Below are positions 57,871 to 64,000 of a DNA stretch of 64,000 nucleotides, piece after piece. Source of the stretch: Streptomyces sp. CA-210063 (GTDB taxonomy: Bacteria > Actinomycetota > Actinomycetes > Streptomycetales > Streptomycetaceae). The stretch's first letter is position 1. Every line of letters begins with the position of its first letter. The translations under genes were made by a program, and so were the position numbers. The notes beneath the pieces were generated by a model. The model did not search any database, was not told where the DNA came from, and worked only from the letters and a program-made list of their open reading frames with translations. The stretch spans positions 4,092,001-4,156,000 of the forward strand of contig NZ_CP102512.1 of the NCBI RefSeq assembly GCF_024612015.1. The letters are read 5' to 3'.

Positions 57871-58733
57871 CACTCCCCCTCCTCGGCGGTAGGCCCTGCC
57901 GGGTGGGCCGGGTCCGAGGCCGACGTGTCGTGCGGCGCGTCGTGCGAGCTGAGGTGTTCGGCGGGCGACGGCTCGTGCACCTTGTCGTGCGGCTCGTCGT
58001 GCGGGCCGCCGTCCCGCGGATGGACCACGCGCGCGGGTGCGGCCTCTCCCCTTGCCAGACGGAGGCCGACCAGCGAGGCGGGTCCCGCACCGCCGCTCGC
58101 CTCGACGGCCCCTGGTCGCTCGTCGGGGAAGCCGGCGAGGATCCGCGCGGTGTCCTTGAAGGTGCACAGCGGCGCCCCGCGCGTCGGCTCGACCTCGGCC
58201 CCCGCGCGCAGATCGTCGACGAGGCGCTTGGCGCTGTCCACGGTCTGGTTGTCGAAGAACTCCCAGTTGACCATCACGACCGGCGCGAAGTCGCAGGCCG
58301 CGTTGCACTCGATGTGCTCCAGGGTGACCTTGCCGTCGCCGGTGGTCTCCCCGTTGCCGACGCCCAGGTGGTCCTGCAGCGCCTCGAAGATCGCGTCGCC
58401 GCCCATCACCGCGCAGAGGGTGTTGGTGCAGACGCCCACCTGGTAGTCACCGGATGGCTTGCGCCGGTACATGGTGTAGAAGGTGGCGACGGCGGTGACC
58501 TCGGCCGTGGTCAGGCCGAGCACCTCGGCACAGAACCGCATGCCGGTGCGGGTGACATGGCCCTCCTCCGACTGCACGAGATGCAGCAACGGCAGGAGGG
58601 CGGAGCGGGAGTCCGGGTAGCGGGCGACGACCTGGGCGGCGTCCCGCTCCAGCCGGGCTCGAACGTCGTCCGGGTAGTCGGGCGCGGGCAGTTGCGGCAT
58701 GCCCAGGCTGACGCCCTCGGGGGTGGTGGTCAC
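57870..58733 (-). CDS. nuoE: NADH:quinone oxidoreductase subunit E
   Basis: 287 residues, much longer than E. coli NuoE (166). The thioredoxin-like part (to about residue 200) holds the N1a [2Fe-2S] ligands in CTNTLC and ECNAACD. The C-terminal about 85 residues are a disordered tail rich in His, Asp and Pro ([20 protein letters not shown]), with repeated HD dipeptides. GTG start overlaps nuoD stop (GTGA). Confidence 0.95.
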   Translation of the reverse strand: MTTTPEGVSLGMPQLPAPDYPDDVRARLERDAAQVVARYPDSRSALLPLLHLVQSEEGHVTRTGMRFCAEVLGLTTAEVTAVATFYTMYRRKPSGDYQVGVCTNTLCAVMGGDAIFEALQDHLGVGNGETTGDGKVTLEHIECNAACDFAPVVMVNWEFFDNQTVDSAKRLVDDLRAGAEVEPTRGAPLCTFKDTARILAGFPDERPGAVEASGGAGPASLVGLRLARGEAAPARVVHPRDGGPHDEPHDKVHEPSPAEHLSSHDAPHDTSASDPAHPAGPTAEEGE

Positions 58734-60061
58734 CGGTCGACGCCTCCCATCACGGGGTCGATGGACGCGACGGCGACGATGACGTCGGCGACCTGGCCGC
58801 CCTCGCACATCGCCGCCATGGCCTGCAGGTTGGTGAAGGACGGGTCGCGGTAGTGGACCCGGAAGGGGCGGGTGCCTCCGTCGGACACGACGTGCACCCC
58901 GAGCTCGCCCTTGGGCGACTCGACCGCCGCGTACGCCTGTCCCGGCGGGACGCGGAAGCCCTCGGTCACCAGCTTGAAGTGGTGGATCAGGGCCTCCATG
59001 GAGGTGCCCATGATCTTCTTGATGTGGTCCAGGGAGTTGCCGAGTCCGTCCGGTCCCAGGGCGAGCTGGGCGGGCCAGGCGATCTTCTTGTCGGCGACCA
59101 TGACCGGGCCGGGCTGCAGCCGGTCCAGGCACTGCTCGACGATCCGCAGGGACTGGCGCATCTCTTCGAGGCGGATCAGGAAGCGGCCGTAGGAGTCGCA
59201 GGTGTCGGCGGTCGGGACGTCGAAGTCGTACGTCTCGTAGCCGCAGTACGGCTGTGCCTTGCGCAGGTCGTGCGGGAGGCCGGCGGAGCGGAGGATCGGG
59301 CCGGTGGCGCCGAGGGCCATGCAGCCGGAGAGGTCCAGGTAGCCGACGTCCTGCATACGGGCCTTGAAGATGGGGTTCCCGGTGGCGAGCTTGTCGTACT
59401 CGGGAAGGTTCTTCTGCATCTTCTTCACGAACTCGCGGATCTGGTCCACCGCGCCGGGCGGCAGGTCCTGGGCGAGTCCGCCAGGCCGGATGTACGCGTG
59501 GTTCATGCGCAGGCCGGTGATCAGCTCGTAGATGTCGAGAATGAGTTCACGATCACGGAAGCCGTAGATCATGATCGTGGTGGCGCCCAGCTCCATGCCG
59601 CCGGTGGCGATGCACACCAGATGGGAGGAGAGCCGGTTCAGCTCCATGAGGAGCACGCGGATGATCGTGGCGCGGTCGGGGATCTGGTCCTCGATGCCGA
59701 GGAGCTTCTCCACGGCGAGGCAGTACGCCGTCTCGTTGAAGAACGGCGTCAGGTAGTCCATGCGCGTCACGAACGTGGTGCCCTGCGTCCACGTGCGGTA
59801 CTCGAGGTTCTTCTCGATGCCGGTGTGGAGGTAGCCGATGCCGCAGCGGGCCTCGGTGACGGTCTCGCCGTCGATCTCCAGGATGAGCCGGAGCACCCCG
59901 TGGGTGGACGGGTGCTGGGGGCCCATGTTGACGATGATGCGCTCGTCGTCGGACTTCGCCGCGGTCTCGGCGACCTCGTCCCAGTCGCCGCCGGTGACCG
60001 TATATACGGTGCCCTCGGTGGTCTCGCGCGCCGAAGCGGCTGATGCGTGCTGCGTGCTCAT
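58730..60061 (-). CDS. nuoD: NADH:quinone oxidoreductase subunit D
   Basis: 443-residue subunit related to NiFe hydrogenase large subunits. It forms the quinone-binding site with Nuo[27 protein letters not shown] and the C-terminal DPVMGGVDR are diagnostic. ATG at 60061 overlaps the nuoC stop by 4 bases. Confidence 0.97.
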   Translation of the reverse strand: MSTQHASAASARETTEGTVYTVTGGDWDEVAETAAKSDDERIIVNMGPQHPSTHGVLRLILEIDGETVTEARCGIGYLHTGIEKNLEYRTWTQGTTFVTRMDYLTPFFNETAYCLAVEKLLGIEDQIPDRATIIRVLLMELNRLSSHLVCIATGGMELGATTIMIYGFRDRELILDIYELITGLRMNHAYIRPGGLAQDLPPGAVDQIREFVKKMQKNLPEYDKLATGNPIFKARMQDVGYLDLSGCMALGATGPILRSAGLPHDLRKAQPYCGYETYDFDVPTADTCDSYGRFLIRLEEMRQSLRIVEQCLDRLQPGPVMVADKKIAWPAQLALGPDGLGNSLDHIKKIMGTSMEALIHHFKLVTEGFRVPPGQAYAAVESPKGELGVHVVSDGGTRPFRVHYRDPSFTNLQAMAAMCEGGQVADVIVAVASIDPVMGGVDR

Positions 60062-60815
60062 GAGTACGACCTCCGCTGGTCCGGAGCCGGGATCTGGGCG
60101 CCCTTGTACTCGACGGGGATGCCGCCGAGGGGGTAGTCCTTGCGCTGCGGGAAGCCCTGCCAGTCGTCCGGCATCATGATCCGCGTCAGCGCGGGGTGGC
60201 CGTCGAAGACGATGCCGAAGAAGTCGTACGTCTCGCGCTCGTGCCAGTCGTTGGTCGGGTAGACGGGGACGAGCGACGGGATGTGCGGGTCGGCGTCGGG
60301 GGCGGAGACCTCCAGGCGGATCAGCCGGTTGTGGGTGATCGAGCGCAGGTGGTAGACGGCGTGCAGCTCGCGGCCCTTGTCCCCGGGGTAGTGGACGCCG
60401 GAGACGCCGGTGCACAGTTCGAAGCGGAGGGCCGGGTCGTCGCGGAGGGTCCGGGCGACGCGCGGCAGATACTCGCGTTCGATGTGGAAGGTGATCTCGC
60501 CGCGGTCGACGACCGTCTTGTCGATCACGTTCTCCGGGACGAGGCCCTGTTCCTCCAGGGCGCCCTCCAGCTCGTCGGCGACCTCGTCGAACCAGCCGCC
60601 GTAGGGGCGGCCGGCCGGGCCGGGGAGCCGGATGGAGCGGACCAGGCCTCCGTAGCCGGAGGTGTCGCCGCCGTTGTCGGCGCCGAACATGCCGCGCTGG
60701 ACGCGGATCTCCTCACCGCCCTCGCCGCGCTGGCCGGGGAGGTTGGAGGCGGCGAGGTCCTTCTCGGGGTTCACCCCGTTCGAACCGGTGGCGCCGTTCT
60801 TGCCGTTCGTGTCGC

Positions 60816-60819
<4 letters not shown>
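60058..60819 (-). CDS. nuoC: NADH:quinone oxidoreductase subunit C
   Basis: 253 residues. The conserved 30-kDa-subunit core is at the C-terminal half ([57 protein letters not shown]). The first about 75 residues are a hydrophilic, Gly/Asn-rich extension. Not fused to NuoD, unlike E. coli. ATG overlaps the nuoB stop. Confidence 0.96.
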
Positions 60820-61370
<551 letters not shown>

Positions 61371-61384
61371 GGCTTAAAGGCCCC

Positions 61385-61744
61385 TCAGTCCCATTCCAGG
61401 CCGCCGCGCCGCCAGACGTACGCGTAGGCGACGAAGACGGTGAGCACGAAGAGCAGCATCTCCACGAGCCCGAAAACACCCAGGGCGTCGAACGTGACGG
61501 CCCAGGGGTAGAGGAAGACGATCTCGATGTCGAAGACGATGAAGAGCATCGCCGTCAGGTAGTACTTGATGGGGAAGCGCCCGCCGCCGGCCGGCGTGGG
61601 GGTGGGCTCGATCCCGCACTCGTAGGCCTCGAGCTTGGCCCGGTTGTAGCGCTTCGGGCCGATCAGCGTGGCCATGATCACGGAGAAGATCGCAAAGCCT
61701 GCCCCGAGGGCTCCCAGTACGAGGATGGGCGCATAAGCGTTCAC
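61385..61744 (-). CDS. nuoA: NADH:quinone oxidoreductase subunit A, first gene of the nuo operon
   Basis: 119 residues, three helices. AYECGIEP with its Cys, [26 protein letters not shown] (in part) are invariant NuoA features. GTG start preceded by GAGGAGCGAGGAGCG. Operon promoter candidate: minus-strand -10-like TAGGAT at 61886-61891, with Crp-type sites just downstream (61855) and upstream (61905). Confidence 0.96.
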   Translation of the reverse strand: MNAYAPILVLGALGAGFAIFSVIMATLIGPKRYNRAKLEAYECGIEPTPTPAGGGRFPIKYYLTAMLFIVFDIEIVFLYPWAVTFDALGVFGLVEMLLFVLTVFVAYAYVWRRGGLEWD

Positions 61745-61854
61745 CGCTCCTCGCTCCTCTCAGTCGGCACTGACTGCTGGCGGATTGCGTGGGTCCTGCT
61801 CTCCACCCCACCTGTCCCACGAGCCCCGCTGGTCCCGGCGAAGATCGCGAACAT

Positions 61855-61868
61855 GTGAAGCAGGTCAC
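61855..61868. promoter_or_regulatory. Crp-type (or Rex-like) site, nuo promoter, proximal
   Basis: GTGAAGCAGGTCAC fits GTG-N6-GNCAC exactly, inside TGTGA-N6-TCACA. It also resembles the Rex operator (TGTGAA...TTCACA), matching 11 of 12 arm positions; Rex is known to control nuo in S. coelicolor. It is 110 bases before nuoA and just downstream of the -10 candidate, a repressor-like position. Confidence 0.6.
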
Positions 61869-61904
61869 AAGCCCAACTGCCGTGCATCCTATGCCTGCGG
61901 GTCT

Positions 61905-61918
61905 GTGATCTGCGACAC
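61905..61918. promoter_or_regulatory. Crp-type site, nuo promoter, distal
   Basis: GTGATCTGCGACAC fits GTG-N6-GNCAC exactly. It lies about 14 bases upstream of the TAGGAT -10 candidate for nuoA (minus strand), i.e. near the -35 position. Confidence 0.55.
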
Positions 61919-62235
61919 GGGGTGCGGCACCGAGTTTGTGATCTCCACCACCTGACGAAGGATCATGAAGTCGGACGAGCGTCGATCTTCATACATGAAG
62001 CGCCAGACTGATCACCTGAAGTGACATTTTCATTCGTCGCCGCTGGTCACGAGGGGCGTCTCTATATCAAGAGAGTTCCACTGCATGCAAATTGGTGCTG
62101 GACCCGGTCGCTTGATAGAGCGCCGCGTTCACGCCTCAGAGGGAGGTTCGGTGGCGGATGTGGACGCGTGCACACATTCACGAGCGCCGACGACGGCCGG
62201 TCCGCGCGAGACGCGGCCGGATCGGTGACCGTTCC

Positions 62236-62249
62236 GTGACCTGCGCCAC
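62236..62249. promoter_or_regulatory. Crp-type site upstream of the NlpC/P60 gene
   Basis: GTGACCTGCGCCAC fits GTG-N6-GNCAC exactly. It is about 240 bases upstream of the hydrolase start, facing an A+T-richer stretch that probably holds its promoter. Confidence 0.55.
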
Positions 62250-62488
62250 ACCGGAGTGAGATCAAATCAACGGGCCTTGGCCACTCGGCGCAATCGATGG
62301 TAAACGCAGGGCAATTCGGGCGTAATCACGAAAGCGCATGATCACGGGCTTGATCAGTCGCGCCCGCAATGTCCGTTTCGGCGTCAATAAAGAGTGACGC
62401 ACAGGGAATTTGGGGTCCCTGTTGAACAACTGTGGCGCAGCACACGTTTCTTGAAGGTATGGAGGAGTCGCTGGTATCGCTTGTTCCC

Positions 62489-63295
62489 ATGTCCCACACC
62501 GCTCACATACGCAGCCACCGAAAACCCCGCCGCAACGCGTCCTCGATCGCGATGCGCGCCGGAGTCGCCGGTGGTGTTCTCAGCACCGTGGCAGTGGCCG
62601 GCGCGTCGACTTCGGCGTTCGCCGCGGAGCCGGTGACGCAGACGCTCGAACTGTCCACACTCACGGCCGACCTGGCCACGCAGGCCGCGCAGTCCGCGGA
62701 CGCCACGCAGGCGATGGCGGCCGACTACCAGCTGCAGGCCGAGCGTGAAGCGGCCGCCGAAGAGGCGGCCAAGCAGGCCGAGAAGGACCTCGCCAAGGCG
62801 AAGAAGGAAGAGGCCCGGAAGAAGGCCGCCGAGGAGGCCGAGCGCAAGGCCGCCGCCGAGCGTGCCTCGCGGGACAGTGAGCGGACCACCCTCACATCGT
62901 CCGACTCGTCGACGACGACCACGACCACGGCGCCCGCCAGTGGCAGCGTCGGCACGGTCATCGACTTCCTCAAGGCGCAGCTCGGCGACGCGTACGTCCT
63001 GGGTGCCACGGGCCCCAACGCGTGGGACTGCTCCTCGCTGGTCCAGGCCGCGTTCAAGCAGGTCGGCGTGGACCTCCCCCGGGTCTCGCAGGACCAGTCG
63101 ATGCAGGGCACCGAGGTCTCCCTGTCGAACCTCCAGGTCGGCGACATCCTGTACTGGGGCTCGAAGGGCTCCGCGTACCACGTGGGTGTCTACGTCGGAA
63201 ACGGCCAGTACCTCGACGCGGCGAACCCCTCCAAGGGCGTCGTCATCCAGGATCTCTCCGGCTACCCGGCGACGGGTGCGGTGCGCGTGCTCTGA
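62489..63295 (+). CDS. Secreted NlpC/P60 peptidoglycan endopeptidase with coiled coil
   Basis: 268 residues from ATG 62489; the GGAGGAG lies farther upstream (62460) than normal, and GTG 62432 or ATG 62459 are alternatives. Signal peptide ends near AFA at 45. Residues about 75-132 are a charged coiled coil (EREAAAEEAAKQAEKDLAKA), then a Ser/Thr linker (133-150). The NlpC/P60 domain (about 152-268) has catalytic Cys181 (WDCSSLV), His231 (YHVGVYVG) and Asn246 as third residue. It cuts stem peptides between D-Glu and the diamino acid. Coiled-coil D,L-endopeptidases of this type resemble RipA and act in growth or germination. The Crp site upstream supports that. Confidence 0.93.
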   Translation: MSHTAHIRSHRKPRRNASSIAMRAGVAGGVLSTVAVAGASTSAFAAEPVTQTLELSTLTADLATQAAQSADATQAMAADYQLQAEREAAAEEAAKQAEKDLAKAKKEEARKKAAEEAERKAAAERASRDSERTTLTSSDSSTTTTTTAPASGSVGTVIDFLKAQLGDAYVLGATGPNAWDCSSLVQAAFKQVGVDLPRVSQDQSMQGTEVSLSNLQVGDILYWGSKGSAYHVGVYVGNGQYLDAANPSKGVVIQDLSGYPATGAVRVL

Positions 63296-63343
63296 GCCAC
63301 GCACAGGCGCGGTCACCGGACGCGGTGCCCAGGCGCTTTTCGA

Positions 63344-63377
63344 GAGGGCCGCTCTCCCGGTGGGGACAGCGGCCCTC
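63344..63377. terminator. Bidirectional hairpin after the NlpC/P60 gene
   Basis: GAGGGCCGCT at 63344-63353 pairs exactly with AGCGGCCCTC at 63368-63377, 14-base loop. It separates convergent genes (stops at 63295 and 63423). Confidence 0.8.
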
Positions 63378-63422
63378 CGGGCTGCCCTCGCAGCGGGCCT
63401 CAGGGGGCCCGCGGGGCGCCTC

Positions 63423-64000
63423 TCACCCCAGGTCGAAGGTGTTGGGCAGGCCGAGCCGGTAGCGGGTCTCGTCGACCCGTTTCAGGGGTTCCATCTCCGG
63501 GGGCCGGTACAGCTCCTGGATCTCACAGCGCTCGGCGTCCGATTCGTCCGCGTCGAGGAGCGCGTTGACGGCCAGGCGCGCGGACTCGTTGGCGCCCTCC
63601 ATCGTCGCCAGGTCGACGTCGGTGCGGACGTAGTCGCCCGCGAGGAAGAAGTTCGGGATCGCCGTGCGGGCCGAGGGCCGGTTGTAGAGCGTTCCCGTGG
63701 GGTGGACGAGGAGCTGTTCGCGGTTCCGCGGGTCGGGGCCGCCGAGGCCGGTCACCGCCGGGTCCATGAACCAGCCGAGCCGGTCCTCGTCCGTGAGCGT
63801 GGTCTTCCCGGAGTCGTTGAGGGCGTCCTTGAGCTGCGCCCAGCACTCGGCGACGACTTCCTCCCGTGTGCACTCCCGGGCCGTCTTGCCGTACAGGATC
63901 CCCGGTTTGTCCCACTCCGAGACGATGGCCGAGAGGCAGTCGCGGGCGCGCCCGTCGCCGTAGTCGGCCGGAAAGTCCCGTACGTCCCAGAACTGGGCCT
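63423..64000 (-). CDS. FAD-dependent desaturase/dehydroxylase-like protein (3' part; start outside window)
   Basis: The minus-strand frame stays open to the window edge, so only the last 192 residues are seen. FFLAGDYVRTDVDLATMEGANESARLAVNALL is the C-terminal FAD-binding motif of amine-oxidase/phytoene-desaturase-type flavoproteins such as hydroxysqualene dehydroxylase (shown in part: AGDYVRTDVDLATMEGA). LGWFMDPAVTGLGG and HPTGTLYNRPSA precede it. An apparent Met at 63767 is internal. Likely acts on a terpenoid, but the family cannot be fixed without the N-terminus. Confidence 0.82.
   Translation of the reverse strand, partial: AQFWDVRDFPADYGDGRARDCLSAIVSEWDKPGILYGKTARECTREEVVAECWAQLKDALNDSGKTTLTDEDRLGWFMDPAVTGLGGPDPRNREQLLVHPTGTLYNRPSARTAIPNFFLAGDYVRTDVDLATMEGANESARLAVNALLDADESDAERCEIQELYRPPEMEPLKRVDETRYRLGLPNTFDLG

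Larger units (their letters stand above)
61745..62488. other. Divergent regulatory region nuoA / NlpC-P60 gene
   Basis: 744 bases without a supported gene. It has three exact Crp-consensus sites (61855, 61905, 62236) and one near-match at about 61938. The A+T content is unusually high around 62030-62100 and 62270-62420, with several GATC-rich palindromes (ATGATCACGGGCTTGATCA near 62339). The promoters of both operons must lie here. Confidence 0.7.

Noticed and set aside
61855..61868. Assignment of the nuo site solely to Rex
   Set aside because: The arms fit Rex, but the same bases match the Crp consensus exactly and two further Crp matches lie nearby; the sequence alone cannot decide.
62030..62430. 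A second ydaO riboswitch in front of the NlpC/P60 gene
   Set aside because: None of the conserved blocks (GGGGTGAA, CGAACCCGACAGCT, CTCGCAGGCG) is present.

Overview
The window is chromosomal DNA of a high-G+C actinomycete, almost certainly Streptomyces. Third codon positions are overwhelmingly G or C, GTG starts are common, genes overlap by ATGA/GTGA, and gene content and order (korAB, a nuoA-N operon next to an NlpC/P60 hydrolase, recQ, a polyprenyl diphosphate synthase) match the conserved core of Streptomyces chromosomes. I see no tRNA, rRNA, CRISPR array or prophage.

Layout. 1-4138: two paralogous membrane histidine kinases (the first cut by the window edge) and one NarL-type response regulator. 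4376-7394: korAB, ferredoxin-dependent 2-oxoglutarate oxidoreductase. 7432-8773: a divergent HxlR regulator / quinone-oxidoreductase pair with its operator. 8774-11289: a hairpin and 12-bp minisatellite, rarD, and a secreted zinc aminopeptidase. 11416-26442: a divergent 13-gene cluster that looks like a type IV secretion (T4SS)-like machine: two ATPases (VirB4-like and VirD4/TraG-like), a VirB6/TrbL-like membrane protein, a VirB3/VirB4-N-like protein, two tiny VirB2-like pilin candidates, a VirB1-like muralytic enzyme, two candidate VirB8-like proteins, a TPR scaffold and accessory proteins, but no relaxase. 26457-30359: an amidase, an FMN reductase and a TnpB-like RuvC nuclease gene lacking the usual zinc finger. 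30349-36162: ABC exporter pair, LolA-like protein, a CHRD-DUF3455 secreted protein and a polyprenyl diphosphate synthase. 37002-42903: a LysM/lytic-transglycosylase gene under a c-di-AMP (ydaO) riboswitch, a HAD phosphatase, an FAD oxidoreductase with an ATP-grasp enzyme, and fumarylacetoacetase. 42942-45488: a VOC protein and RecQ. 45699-61744: the complete 14-gene nuo operon (complex I), minus strand. 62489-64000: an NlpC/P60 endopeptidase and the 3' part of an FAD-dependent desaturase-like gene.

How the parts connect. Central respiration dominates: complex I, a polyprenyl diphosphate synthase that probably makes the menaquinone side chain, KorAB supplying reduced ferredoxin, and quinone/flavin reductases. 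The second theme is cell-wall remodelling under second-messenger control. Exact matches to the Streptomyces Crp consensus (GTG-N6-GNCAC) lie upstream of nuoA, the NlpC/P60 gene, the LysM/SLT gene and the CHRD gene, and the LysM/SLT leader also carries the riboswitch. The third theme is the relaxase-less T4SS-like cluster, the best candidate here for an undescribed system.

Intergenic regions carry several copies of a dispersed palindrome (CCCCGCGCCCCT...AGGGGCGCGGGG), some placed as terminators, and several genes have short tandem repeats in or beside them.
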